Notes under the pieces: generated by a model
Told to the model about the DNA's origin: nothing
The model's input: only the letters and a program-made list of their open reading frames with translations
The model's database searches: none
DNA from: Deltaproteobacteria bacterium
Lineage (GTDB): Bacteria > Myxococcota_A > UBA9160 > SMWR01
Reading direction: 5' to 3'
DNA length: 32,734 bases
Assembly: GCA_019313605.1 (NCBI GenBank)
Contig: JAFDAW010000006.1
Span: 1 to 32,734 of the forward strand
Part shown: positions 1-8,067 of the stretch, one piece after another
Numbering within the stretch: the stretch's first letter is position 1
Layout of the letters: each line of letters opens with the position of its first letter
Made by a program: the position numbers and the translations under genes

Positions 1-19
1 GCCCACCGAGAAAGCCGGC

Positions 20-955
20 GTGAAGCCCGAGCATCACCGCGTCATCATCGTGGGCAGCGGGCCCGCCGGCTATACGGCTGCCATCTACGCGGCGCGCGCG
101 GAACTCGAACCGCTGGTCATCGCAGGTCTCCAAGTTGGCGGGCAGCTCATGTTGACCACCGATGTCGAAAACTATCCGGGCTTTCCCGAGGGTGTAACGG
201 GTCCAGAGATGATGGAGCTGTTCCAGAAGCAGGCCGAGCGTTTCGGAACGAAGATCATCATGGAGGATGCCAGCGAAATCGATTGTTCGGTGCGCCCCTT
301 TCGGGTGAAGATCGGAGAACGCTCGTTCAGCGCAGACGCTCTGATCCTCGCAATGGGCGCTTCTGCGAAGTGGATTGGAATCGAATCGGAACAGCGGTTG
401 ATGAACAAAGGTGTGTCGGCATGCGCAACCTGCGACGGAGCGCTGTTTCGCGGCAAGCCCATGGCCGTCGTGGGCGGTGGCGATACGGCTCTCGAGGAGG
501 CGCTCTTCCTGACCCGCTTCGCGACGAAGGTATTCGTCATTCATCGCAGGGATTCGCTGCGCGCATCCAAAATCATGCAAGAGCGCGCGATGGGTCACGA
601 GAAGATTGAATTCGTCTGGGATTCGGTGGTCGATCAAGTGATGGGAGATGAGTTCGTTACCGGAGTGCAAACCCGCAACGTGAAGACCGATCAAATCCAG
701 GAGTTGGCCGTAGAAGCGGTGTTTATCGCGATTGGCCACGAGCCCAATACCAAGCTCGTCCGTGACCAGATCGATTTGAACGAGGTTGGTTATATCGCGG
801 TGACTCCGGGTCGAAGTCAGACCAATGTCGAGGGCGTCTTCGCGTGTGGCGACGCGATGGACCCCGTGTACCGTCAGGCCATCACGGCTGCTGGAACCGG
901 TTGCATGGCGGCGATCGACGCTGAGCGCTGGCTCGCCGAGCAGGGCGTCGAATAG
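20..955 (+). CDS. trxB: Thioredoxin reductase (NADPH, FAD)
   Basis: Flavoprotein that passes electrons from NADPH to thioredoxin in the cytoplasm. The N-terminal FAD-binding motif GSGPAG is at residues 13-18. The redox-active CATC pair (C135, C138) sits in the family context ACATCDG. The NADPH-binding GGGDTALEEA is at 152-161 with HRRD at 175-178, and the second FAD motif GVFACGDA is at 272-279. At 311 residues it has the usual family length. The GTG at 20 is the chosen start, but the frame stays open to the window edge (no stop in bases 2-19), so the true start could lie upstream. It is followed after about 130 bases by a gene pair for a biotin-dependent enzyme, with no obvious functional link. 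Family identity is very secure. Confidence 0.95.
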   Translation: MKPEHHRVIIVGSGPAGYTAAIYAARAELEPLVIAGLQVGGQLMLTTDVENYPGFPEGVTGPEMMELFQKQAERFGTKIIMEDASEIDCSVRPFRVKIGERSFSADALILAMGASAKWIGIESEQRLMNKGVSACATCDGALFRGKPMAVVGGGDTALEEALFLTRFATKVFVIHRRDSLRASKIMQERAMGHEKIEFVWDSVVDQVMGDEFVTGVQTRNVKTDQIQELAVEAVFIAIGHEPNTKLVRDQIDLNEVGYIAVTPGRSQTNVEGVFACGDAMDPVYRQAITAAGTGCMAAIDAERWLAEQGVE

Positions 956-994
956 TCGAATTCGCCTCAATCGGTGCGATGTTGCGCCGGAGTC

Positions 995-1011
995 GGTGTA
1001 TTTGGTACACC
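995..1011. repeat. Short inverted repeat in the trxB downstream gap
   Basis: GGTGTA (995-1000) and TACACC (1006-1011) are perfect inverted arms around a five-base spacer. It lies in the 129-base gap between trxB and the small membrane protein gene. It could be an operator half-site pair or a weak hairpin; no T-tract follows, so it is not an intrinsic terminator. Chance occurrence of a 6-bp palindrome is quite possible. Confidence 0.3.
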
Positions 1012-1084
1012 GTGCACCACGGCCAAGCGTGAACTGCGCCGTTTGGATTGCTCGTTTTCTACGGACTGCCGGGGGGTGGCTCGA

Positions 1085-1465
1085 GTGGATCCATCGCAGG
1101 CGAGTGGACTTCCGAAGATCCTCGTCGGTGTGGCGACAGCCTTTGCCGCTCTGGTTGCCCTGATTCCGCTGAAGACCCGCCTGCCTGGCCGATTTCACTC
1201 CAGAACCAGCGCGTCGCCCGAAGCCACTTCTGCTGCACCTTCCCAAGCCGACAGTGCGGGCGCCGATCGCGGAATCTCGGATGCCGAACTTCTGCAGGTT
1301 GCGCTGGCTGCATTTTCAGTTCATCGAATGCGTCGAGCGAGTACGGTCATTCCACCTCGATCGTCAGGCTGGGCGACTCCGAGACGGATGCGACAGAGTG
1401 CACCGTTTCGCAAGCAATCTTCGGGTACACGAAAAGATTATTTCCGATCGGTTCCGGGGCGATAG
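1085..1465 (+). CDS. Small single-helix membrane protein, OadG/MmdD-like
   Basis: About 126 residues from the GTG at 1085, which has a G-run (1071-1076) as a plausible ribosome binding site; GTG 1076 and ATG 974 are in-frame alternatives. One strongly hydrophobic segment lies at about residues 12-29 (ILVGVATAFAALVALIPL), then a basic turn, a Ser/Ala/Pro linker and a short helix-like segment (ISDAELLQVALAAF), ending in a basic tail. This layout matches the small gamma/delta subunits (OadG, MmdD) of sodium-pumping biotin-dependent decarboxylases, which anchor the soluble subunits to the membrane. The TAG stop at 1463-1465 directly abuts the ATG of the biotin carrier gene, the pairing expected for such subunits. 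The carboxyltransferase and ion-pump beta subunits are not in the window. Sequence similarity is weak, so the call rests mainly on topology and context. Confidence 0.5.
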   Translation: MDPSQASGLPKILVGVATAFAALVALIPLKTRLPGRFHSRTSASPEATSAAPSQADSAGADRGISDAELLQVALAAFSVHRMRRASTVIPPRSSGWATPRRMRQSAPFRKQSSGTRKDYFRSVPGR

Positions 1466-1900
1466 ATGGCGACGTACAAGGTCAAGAGCCAGGGCGTCGA
1501 GTACACCGTCACCATCGTCGATAAGGCGACTGGAGGCAGTCTCGTCACGATCGACGACCGCGAGTTCGACGTCAAATTATCCGGTGGCGACACCGACCCA
1601 GCGGTATCGTCGCGGCCCACCGCGCCTGCGTGGAGATCGATCCCGATGGCTTCCACGCCCGGCGCTTCCGCAGTGGCTCCGATAGGTGACGGCAAGATCG
1701 TCGCTCCCATCTCGGGCACGATCATCTCGGTTGACGTCAAGGTTGGCGATTCGGTTTCGGTCGATCAGGTCGTTCTGAAGCTCGAAGCGATGAAGATGGA
1801 GAACGACATTACAGCGACCGTTTCTGGAACCGTGAAGGAGATCGCTGTGAGCGAGGGGTCCGATACGTCCACCGGTCAACTGCTGATGACGATCGGTTGA
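1466..1900 (+). CDS. Biotin carboxyl carrier (biotin/lipoyl-attachment) protein
   Basis: 144-residue carrier. The C-terminal biotinyl domain spans about residues 76-144 with the attachment motif EAMKMEND at 107-114; K110 is the predicted biotinylated lysine. The N-terminal 40 residues form the small beta region typical of MmdC/oxaloacetate-decarboxylase-type carriers, joined by a Pro/Ala/Ser linker (about 43-75). It moves a carboxyl group between the active sites of a carboxylase or decarboxylase. The ATG follows the preceding stop with no gap, so the two genes are almost certainly cotranscribed and coupled. Which enzyme it serves (methylmalonyl-CoA or oxaloacetate decarboxylase, or an acyl-CoA carboxylase) cannot be told from this gene. 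The AMKM motif argues for biotin rather than lipoate. Confidence 0.85.
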   Translation: MATYKVKSQGVEYTVTIVDKATGGSLVTIDDREFDVKLSGGDTDPAVSSRPTAPAWRSIPMASTPGASAVAPIGDGKIVAPISGTIISVDVKVGDSVSVDQVVLKLEAMKMENDITATVSGTVKEIAVSEGSDTSTGQLLMTIG

Positions 1901-2057
1901 CGACGGGCGTAGAGCGCCCAGTGGCATCCTCGATTTCCCGATAATGCACGCAATGGCACCCCACATCGTCGGAGTCATCGATTCGGCCATCGCAGCGGGT
2001 GCATTGCTGGCGCTGCTCGACGGCTGATTCCGCCGAAAAGCGCTTTGGCGCTGGCTC

Positions 2058-2086
2058 TTGCCCGTAGCCGGTGACCGACTTACGCT
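2058..2086 (+). promoter_or_regulatory. Candidate sigma70-type promoter
   Basis: TTGCCC (2058-2063), a 17-base spacer, then TACGCT (2081-2086). The -10 hexamer keeps only the T-A-n-n-n-T positions. The same TACGCT hexamer occurs at the same 17-base spacing in the candidate rho promoter. Transcription would start near 2093-2095, immediately before the ATG at 2096. The rest of the 195-base gap holds only a weak 5-bp GGGCG/CGCCC hairpin at 1905-1919 and no convincing gene. Confidence 0.3.
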
Positions 2087-2095
2087 TTTTAGGCG

Positions 2096-3160
2096 ATGTC
2101 GCTTTCCAAGGAAAAACTCCAAGGCCTGATTTCTCGCTCCACCGACATCATCGTTGCGACCGACCGAAAAGGGCGCATCGTCTACTACAACGATGGGGCC
2201 ATCCGAAGCCTGGGGTACACCCATCAAGAGATCCTGGGCAGCTTCGTCGCGACCGTCTATCCCGATGTCGAAGAGGCCAAGCGCGTGATGCACGCGATGC
2301 GCGGCCCGGATTACGGTGGGAGCGGAATCGTAGAGACGTTCCAGACGACTTTTGTAGCCAAGGACGCTCAGCGCATCCCCGTCGCGATGTCGGCGACCAT
2401 TACCTACGACGAGTCGGGTGAACCCGACGGGACCATTGGCTATGCGAAGGATCTGCGGGAAATCCTTCGGAAGGACAAGCTCGCGACACTCGGTGAGGTG
2501 GCGGTCGGCCTCTCCCACGAGATCAACAACCCACTCGCGGTCATCCTCAACCTGCTGGATCTGCTCGAACGAGAAATCGACGAGCTCGCGGGTGACGGGG
2601 ACAGCTCCGTGGAGTTCGAACGCCTTTACGGGATGCGCCGGGAAGTCACGCGTATTTCCAGCATTCTGAATCGCCTGGAAGAAATGGTCGAGACCGAAAA
2701 TTACGAAACGACGAATTACATCGGGCCGACGCGCATGATCGATCTTCGCGGCCCGCGCTCCGAAGTGTCCGATGGGCCGGACCTCAAGGACATCCGAGTC
2801 CTCGTCGTCGATGACGATATGGGAATCTGTCGTTCGATCGAAGAGATGCTCGCCGCCGAGGGTTGCGTGGTGGACACCGCGGGTGATGGCGCCGAGGGCT
2901 TGCGGAAGATCGAATCATCGAACTTCGACGTGGTTCTGACGGATGTCGTGATGCCGGAAATGGACGGCTACGAACTCTACACTGCCGTGCGCGAGCGCTA
3001 CCCGAACCTGCCCGTGTTGATGATGACCGCGTTTCACTACGACAAGGACCACATCATCAAGCGCAGCAAGATCAAGGGCCTGAAAGATGTGCTGTTCAAG
3101 AAGCCCGTCGATCCCGATCGGCTTCGCCGTGTCATTCGCGAGACGGTTGATCACAGCTGA
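2096..3160 (+). CDS. PAS-HisKA-receiver protein without a HATPase domain
   Basis: 354-residue signalling protein. Residues about 8-120 are a PAS sensor domain (DIIVATDRKGRIVYYN; ILG at 46-48). Residues about 122-200 are a HisKA-type dimerisation helix pair with the phospho-acceptor box LSHEINNP (H141). Residues about 232-350 are a receiver domain: acidic pair D239/D240, phospho-acceptor D283 (DVVLTDVVMPEMDGY), T311 and K336 (KKP). A normal hybrid kinase has about 110 residues of HATPase_c between the H-box and receiver; here there are only about 30 linker residues and no N-box or G-box. It should not autophosphorylate and is more likely a phosphotransfer/scaffold partner of another kinase. 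No TM segment, so cytoplasmic. It converges on the sulfatase gene with an 11-base gap. The reading frame is intact; a domain-loss origin is inferred. Confidence 0.85.
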   Translation: MSLSKEKLQGLISRSTDIIVATDRKGRIVYYNDGAIRSLGYTHQEILGSFVATVYPDVEEAKRVMHAMRGPDYGGSGIVETFQTTFVAKDAQRIPVAMSATITYDESGEPDGTIGYAKDLREILRKDKLATLGEVAVGLSHEINNPLAVILNLLDLLEREIDELAGDGDSSVEFERLYGMRREVTRISSILNRLEEMVETENYETTNYIGPTRMIDLRGPRSEVSDGPDLKDIRVLVVDDDMGICRSIEEMLAAEGCVVDTAGDGAEGLRKIESSNFDVVLTDVVMPEMDGYELYTAVRERYPNLPVLMMTAFHYDKDHIIKRSKIKGLKDVLFKKPVDPDRLRRVIRETVDHS

Positions 3161-3171
3161 AGCGTCGAGCG

Positions 3172-4587
3172 CTATTCCGCGTATCCGAGCGCGCGCAATC
3201 TCTCTACCCGCAAGTGAGAGGGCTTCTCTGCCTCGACCATTGGGATCGCCTGTCTGAAGTAGGATCGGATCGCCGTTTTCGAACTCGCGTTGATTTCATC
3301 GACGACTTGCCAATCTTCACCAGGCGCCCAGCGGTATGCGGCCCAGCGCGGTGCCATCATCGGCAAGCGGTTCGTCTCGCCTGAATTCCACGCCGCCAGA
3401 ATGTCGCCGACCCGCACGAAGCCGCCGGGTCCGTAGGCGCTCAGATCGAAACCCTCGTCGCAGTACACCAGCCGGTCGGGCAGGGGTGAATCGCCGCGAA
3501 TGATCGGGCCCAACGCGATTCCGCTGGTGTCTGCGGGCACTTCGAATCCCACCAGATCGAGAAGCGTCGGCATCACGTCGACGTGGTGGACGGTTTCTAT
3601 CCGGCGCCCCTCCGGTAACCCCGGAGCCCGAATAATCAACGGGACATGGGCCTGATCGGGTGTCGTGGTGCTTCCATGCGAGAAGTAGAGGTTTTCCTCC
3701 CCGAGGCTTTCACCGTGATCGGCCGTGAACACGACGATGGTTCCCGAATCCGATGGGTTCGCGTCCACCTGCGAGATGAGTTCCCCGATCCAGTGGTCCG
3801 CGTACGCGATCTCTTCCGCGTAGCGGGTTTCGTAAACACTCGGACGGCGAATGCCATCGAGCTCTTGATAGGAGGGGATGCCGTTCAACCCCGTCACGGC
3901 GTCGAGAATCGGTAGCGGCTTCTCGTTGGGCTTGAATTCCGGCCGGAACCTTCCCCTGAACTCGGGAGGAGGCGTATAGGGGCCGTGCGGATCTTGATAG
4001 TGAACCCACAAGAAGAACGGTCGGTGATCCCGATTATTCAACCAAAGCAGTGCACTCTCGGTCGTTTGCTCGGCAATTCGTTCGAACGCGAACCCTCGAT
4101 TCAGCTCAGCATGGGGCAACTCGTCGTCGTACACCTCGAAGCCTCGATCGAGTCCGATGCTGCGGTTGAGCATGATGTTTCCGACGAAGGCGGCCGTCTG
4201 GTAGCCCTCTCGATTGAAGATCTCGGCGACTGTGGTGATGCCCTCCAGCCGGGTCCCGCCGTTCATGTATCCGATCGTATGTTCGCGGGTGTAGCGCGAC
4301 GTCATGATCGAGGCGTGTGAGCCCGAGGTAAAACTCGCTCCTGCAATCGCGCGCTCGAAGACCACGCCACGTGCGGCGAGGCGATCGATCGCGGGGCTGG
4401 TTTCCAGATTGAAGCCGTAGGTGCCCAGCCGGTCCGCCCGCAAGGTGTCGACCGTAATCAGCAGGACATTCGGCTGCGACCGCTCGGGTTTGCTGCAACC
4501 CGATCCCGCGTTGGCGAGAACCAACGCGGACAACAGACCCGCAAACTGGCGCCGGCGTCGATTCGAGATCGATGATCGAGTGTTCAA
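3172..4587 (-). CDS. Sulfatase-fold (alkaline phosphatase superfamily) lipoprotein
   Basis: About 471 residues from the TTG at 4587, which has GGGGAG just upstream and lies 23 bases after the comF stop; the frame extends in-frame to an ATG at 4656 overlapping comF. The N-terminus RRRRQFAG plus a hydrophobic stretch ending at C31 looks like a Tat-type lipoprotein signal, although the lipobox (GSGC) is not canonical at -3. The mature part has VLLITVDTLRADRLGTYG (first metal-binding Asp, D47), HYQDPHGPY and TADHGESLGEE, all typical of sulfatase-like hydrolases. The usual C/S-x-P-S-R formylglycine site is replaced by TSGSHAS (T87-S93), so a classical formylglycine-dependent sulfatase is unlikely; a phosphodiesterase, phosphoglycerol/ethanolamine transferase or other hydrolase is possible. 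Likely periplasmic or outer-membrane attached. It is the last gene of the rng-rplU operon and its substrate is unknown. Confidence 0.82.
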   Translation of the reverse strand: MNTRSSISNRRRRQFAGLLSALVLANAGSGCSKPERSQPNVLLITVDTLRADRLGTYGFNLETSPAIDRLAARGVVFERAIAGASFTSGSHASIMTSRYTREHTIGYMNGGTRLEGITTVAEIFNREGYQTAAFVGNIMLNRSIGLDRGFEVYDDELPHAELNRGFAFERIAEQTTESALLWLNNRDHRPFFLWVHYQDPHGPYTPPPEFRGRFRPEFKPNEKPLPILDAVTGLNGIPSYQELDGIRRPSVYETRYAEEIAYADHWIGELISQVDANPSDSGTIVVFTADHGESLGEENLYFSHGSTTTPDQAHVPLIIRAPGLPEGRRIETVHHVDVMPTLLDLVGFEVPADTSGIALGPIIRGDSPLPDRLVYCDEGFDLSAYGPGGFVRVGDILAAWNSGETNRLPMMAPRWAAYRWAPGEDWQVVDEINASSKTAIRSYFRQAIPMVEAEKPSHLRVERLRALGYAE

Positions 4588-4610
4588 GGGACTCCCCACC
4601 AGGGCAAAAT

Positions 4611-5441
4611 TCAGCGATTCACAGAGGGTACATTCGAAAGCGCTCGGGCTGCACATAGTCCGATGACCGCGCGAGCTCCGGCTGCGCGCAGCGCGATCGC
4701 CGCTTCTGTCAACGTGCTGGCCGTCGTCACCACGTCGTCAACCAACCAGATCTGTTCTGGAATGTTCCGTCCACGGCGCGACCGAAATGCACCGCGAACA
4801 TTGTGGCGCCGCTCGTGTCGATCGAGGCCGGTCTGGCTGGGGGTGTCTCTCGTGCGGCAAAGCGCGACGGGGTCAAAAGGAATCTCGAATTCCCGAGCCA
4901 GGGCTCGGGCGAGTTCAGCAGCGGGGTTGAAGCCTCGCAATCGAAGTCGACGCGGGTGCAGCGGGACGGGTACGACCAGTCCCGGCTGAGGCCCGGACAC
5001 GCGGCACCCGGCCTCGTGCAGCATTGCCCGGACGACCGATGCGGGCACGGGATCGAGTCCGCGCAGCCCTTTTTTCGGGTATTTGAAGCGGTGGATCCAG
5101 TCGGCCCCACCACCCTCGAAGCGGAACGCGGCGAAGCAGGCCGTCAATGCGGAGTCCGACAGCTCGCAGCTCGCGCACAGCCCAGTGTCCGGCCGCGGCG
5201 GCATTTCCTGGCACAGCTGGCACGTGCCGGGCGCAATCCGCTCGAGCCGACGATCGCAGGCCATACAAAGCACGGCGGTCGGATCGATCTGGGCGTCGCA
5301 GCCCCCGCAGGTTGGCGGAAGCACCAACTCGAGTGCGCCCCGCGAGAGCTCTGCGAGTTTTCGGAAGGCCTCAGCGGCGGTTCCCTTTGACCACAAGGGG
5401 CTGTGCTCCGCGGGATCGAATGGGGTGGTGTGCTGTGCCAC
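4611..5441 (-). CDS. comF: ComF-family phosphoribosyltransferase-like protein
   Basis: 276 residues. The N-terminal half has four CxxC pairs (C45/C48, C59/C62, C74/C77, C89/C92), the zinc-finger region of ComF/GntX proteins. The C-terminal half is a type I PRTase fold, with VPVPLHPRRLRLRGFN (158-172) and the PRPP-binding loop LVDDVVTTAST (233-243). ComF is needed for DNA uptake in naturally competent bacteria and interacts with the translocation/primosome machinery; its catalytic activity, if any, is not established here. Start is GTG 5441, 27 bases after gpmI. A run of about 40 residues before the first Cys pair is longer than in many homologues. No other competence gene is in the window, so a competence role remains inference. 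Confidence 0.9.
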   Translation of the reverse strand: MAQHTTPFDPAEHSPLWSKGTAAEAFRKLAELSRGALELVLPPTCGGCDAQIDPTAVLCMACDRRLERIAPGTCQLCQEMPPRPDTGLCASCELSDSALTACFAAFRFEGGGADWIHRFKYPKKGLRGLDPVPASVVRAMLHEAGCRVSGPQPGLVVPVPLHPRRLRLRGFNPAAELARALAREFEIPFDPVALCRTRDTPSQTGLDRHERRHNVRGAFRSRRGRNIPEQIWLVDDVVTTASTLTEAAIALRAAGARAVIGLCAARALSNVPSVNR

Positions 5442-5468
5442 GAGGCCGTCGAAGTGGTGCTTCGGCGC

Positions 5469-7007
5469 TCAGGCGTCTTGAACGATCAGGCTCCGACCGG
5501 TCATCTCTTCGGATTGCGGAAGACCCATCAGATCGAGAACGGTAGGCGCGATATCCGAGAGGCTGCCATCGCGTAGGTGACGGCCGGAGGTGTCGTTGGC
5601 GATCCAGAATACGGGTACCGGATTGGTGGTGTGAGCGGTATGCGGCTCGCCGCTTTCCGGATCCACCATCATCTCACAGTTTCCGTGATCCGCCGTAACC
5701 AGCAGCGAACCTTCTTGGGCCAGCACGACCTTCGCCAATTGGTCCAATCCACTGTCGACGGCTTCGACGGCCTTGATCGCCGCTCCGAGAACACCGGTGT
5801 GGCCCACCATGTCTGGATTCGCGTAGTTGATCAGGACGAACGCGTAATCATCGTCCGCAATCCGGTGTATCGCCTCTTCGGTCACCTTCGCGGCGCTCAT
5901 CTCGGGCTTGTCATCGTAGGTGGCGACGTCGCGTGGCGAAAGGATGAGGATGCGATCTTCACCGGGAAAGGGTTCTTCGAGCCCTCCATTGAAGAAGAAT
6001 GTCACGTGGGCGTATTTCTCGGTTTCGGCCACGCGGAGCTGCGAAAGTCCCGCCCCGGAGATGATCTCGCCCAGTCCATTGCGCGGAGTATCCGACGGAA
6101 ATGCGACCGGAAGGTCGAAATTGGCATCGTACTCCGTGAGACACACGAAAGCGCTCAGCTTCGGAGCCGATTTTCGCTCGAACTGTCCAGCGTATTGCGC
6201 CGGGTCTACCCCGGTCAGCACATTGGTGATCTCTCTTACGCGATCTGCGCGGTAGTTGAAACAAATCATTGCGTCACCATCGGCCAGTCGCGCGCCCCCG
6301 TCGATCACGGTGGGCTCGATGAATTCATCGCTCTCTCCGCGCTGGTAGGCGTCTTCAACCGCCGCGATCGGGTCGCCGGTGTTCCGTCCTTCCCCGCAGA
6401 CGATCGCGTCGTAGGCTCTCTGGACTCGCTCCCAGCGGTTGTCGCGATCCATTGCGTAAAAACGACCGCCTACTGTGGCTACGTGGCCGCCGACTCGATC
6501 GAGTTGCGAGACGAGTAAACGCATGAAGTCGCTCCCCGAATGCGGGGGTGTATCGCGTCCGTCCATGAATGCGTGGACCGCGGGTTGAATACCGCGGCTC
6601 GTCAGATGATCGATCAGCAGCGCGAGTTGATGGATCTCGCTGTGCACGCCACCGTCGGAGACCAACCCCATCAGGTGGAGCGTTCCGCCACTTGCTTCGA
6701 CGGCGTCGATCGCAGCCTGGATGGGGGCGTTGTTCGCGAGTTCACCGTCGGCGATGGCCTGGGTGATTCGCGTAATATCCTGAGCGTTGGTTCGCCCGGA
6801 ACCCATCGTCATATGGCCGACTTCAGAATTTCCCATCTGCCCCGGCGGCAAGCCGACGAATTCTCCCGACGTCTCGAGTGTCGCCGAAGGGTAGGTGGCA
6901 CGGGCGTGCGCGAAGAAAGGCGTCCGGGCGAGTGCGGTCGCGTCGGCAGCACCACCGTCGCCGATCCCGAAACCGTCGAGAACGACCAATACGGTCGGAG
7001 CGCTCAT
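5469..7007 (-). CDS. gpmI: 2,3-bisphosphoglycerate-independent phosphoglycerate mutase
   Basis: 512 residues, the normal family length, from the ATG at 7007. This ATG overlaps the rsfS stop by four bases (ATGA), and an in-frame extension upstream to 7142 is overlap with rsfS and was not used. It interconverts 3- and 2-phosphoglycerate in glycolysis/gluconeogenesis through a phosphoserine intermediate with Mn2+. The metal-binding DGFG begins at D11; the catalytic serine is S61 in GQMGNSEVGH; the C-terminal metal site is TADHGNCEMM, followed by EPHTAHTTNPVP. The position after rsfS and before comF matches the order recalled for deltaproteobacteria such as Geobacter. Confidence 0.97.
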   Translation of the reverse strand: MSAPTVLVVLDGFGIGDGGAADATALARTPFFAHARATYPSATLETSGEFVGLPPGQMGNSEVGHMTMGSGRTNAQDITRITQAIADGELANNAPIQAAIDAVEASGGTLHLMGLVSDGGVHSEIHQLALLIDHLTSRGIQPAVHAFMDGRDTPPHSGSDFMRLLVSQLDRVGGHVATVGGRFYAMDRDNRWERVQRAYDAIVCGEGRNTGDPIAAVEDAYQRGESDEFIEPTVIDGGARLADGDAMICFNYRADRVREITNVLTGVDPAQYAGQFERKSAPKLSAFVCLTEYDANFDLPVAFPSDTPRNGLGEIISGAGLSQLRVAETEKYAHVTFFFNGGLEEPFPGEDRILILSPRDVATYDDKPEMSAAKVTEEAIHRIADDDYAFVLINYANPDMVGHTGVLGAAIKAVEAVDSGLDQLAKVVLAQEGSLLVTADHGNCEMMVDPESGEPHTAHTTNPVPVFWIANDTSGRHLRDGSLSDIAPTVLDLMGLPQSEEMTGRSLIVQDA

Positions 7008-7378
7008 GTTCCGACACTCTGGGACGCAGCTTCCAGTTCGAGGGCGGGCGCGTCGCTCCAGAGGCGCTCGAGGTCGTAATGATCGCGAATTTCCTGTTGA
7101 AAGATGTGGACGATCGCGTCCGTGCAGTCGATCAGCACCCAACGGCCCTCGTCATAACCCTCGATCCCCATCGGGGGGTCGCCGCGAGCCTTGAGAGCGG
7201 CTTCGATGGCGTCTGCCACCGAGCGCACATGCCGATCCGAAGTTCCCGTCGCGATGATGAACGTGTCGGCAAAGGAACTCAAATTCCTTACGTCGAGGCC
7301 AACCAGGTCATCGGCCTTCCGCTCCCGGGCCGCTTCGGCAATCAACACCGCCTTGGCAATTCGATCCAGATCACTCAT
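7004..7378 (-). CDS. rsfS: Ribosome silencing factor RsfS
   Basis: 124 residues, DUF143/Iojap family. RsfS binds ribosomal protein L14 and blocks 30S-50S joining when cells starve. Family features are visible: ADDLVGLDVRNLSSFADTFIIATGTSDRHVRSVADAI, and further on GxEGYDEGRWVLIDCTDAIVHIF. It starts at ATG 7378, overlapping the nadD stop by four bases, and overlaps gpmI by four at its end. The nadD-rsfS adjacency is among the most conserved bacterial gene pairs and supports both calls. Confidence 0.96.
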   Translation of the reverse strand: MSDLDRIAKAVLIAEAARERKADDLVGLDVRNLSSFADTFIIATGTSDRHVRSVADAIEAALKARGDPPMGIEGYDEGRWVLIDCTDAIVHIFQQEIRDHYDLERLWSDAPALELEAASQSVGT

Positions 7379-8067
7379 GCGCGGCGCACTCCTTCGATAT
7401 CGCGATAGGCGCCGCTCTTCTCGATGGCCTCTTCGACGGCCGCTGGCAGCAGGTAACGCACCGACTGGTCATCGCGGAGTCGAATTCGGATGTCCGATGA
7501 AGAAATGTCGATTGCGGGAATTTCGATCAGCCGAATCCATGTATCCGCCTCGCGGTGCTGCGCGAAGTCGCCGCTTCGCTCCGGCTCGACGACGTCCCGA
7601 ATGCAGCGGGGCAGCCAGTCCGCAAGCGATGCCACCGCAACCGGTGGCCGGGTGATGACCGCGAAATGTGCAAGCTCGAACAACGCCTCCGGTTCTCGCC
7701 AGGAGTCGATTTCGACGAAGGCGTCCTGCCCGATGACGAATACCGGCTTTTCAGGCGCGATCCGCTCTCCGATCGTTCGAAGCGTATCCACCGAATACGA
7801 TGCACCACCGCGTTCGATTTCCAGCGCATCGACTTCGAAGCGGGGATTGTCGCGAATCGCCAACCGAACCCACTTCAGGCGCAATTCTGCGGAAGCGATC
7901 CGGTCGCCTGGGATGTCGACTTTGTGGGGCGGGTCTGCGGAAGGCACGAAGATCATACGTTCGAGTTCGAGTGCGCCCACGACTTCTTCGGCGGCGCGAA
8001 GATGAGCGAGGTGGATCGGGTTGAAGGTTCCACCGAAAATTCCGATACGAGCTTGGGTCGCGGTCAT
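7375..8067 (-). CDS. nadD: Nicotinate-nucleotide adenylyltransferase
   Basis: 230 residues. It adenylates nicotinate mononucleotide to deamido-NAD in NAD biosynthesis. The nucleotidyltransferase signature GIFGGTFNPIHLAHL is at about 9-23, with the HxxH-type H19/H22; FVPSADPPHK follows at about 40-49; the C-terminal ISSSDIRIRL is the conserved ISSTxIR-type motif. The ATG at 8067 overlaps the proA stop by four bases. Length and motifs are complete. Confidence 0.96.
   Translation of the reverse strand: MTATQARIGIFGGTFNPIHLAHLRAAEEVVGALELERMIFVPSADPPHKVDIPGDRIASAELRLKWVRLAIRDNPRFEVDALEIERGGASYSVDTLRTIGERIAPEKPVFVIGQDAFVEIDSWREPEALFELAHFAVITRPPVAVASLADWLPRCIRDVVEPERSGDFAQHREADTWIRLIEIPAIDISSSDIRIRLRDDQSVRYLLPAAVEEAIEKSGAYRDIEGVRRA

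Noticed and set aside
1905..1919. GGGCG/CGCCC hairpin after the biotin carrier gene
   Set aside because: Only five base pairs and no T-tract; not a supported terminator.
1944..2027. 27-codon hydrophobic mini-ORF (MHAMAPHIVGVIDS...) in the gap before the PAS protein
   Set aside because: No ribosome-binding site and no way to test conservation; short enough to be chance.
1577..2518. 313-residue reverse-strand open frame
   Set aside because: Overlaps antisense both the biotin carrier and the PAS domain, which have clear motifs.
7008..7142. N-terminal extension of gpmI
   Set aside because: Overlaps rsfS completely; the ATGA junction at 7007 gives the normal protein length.
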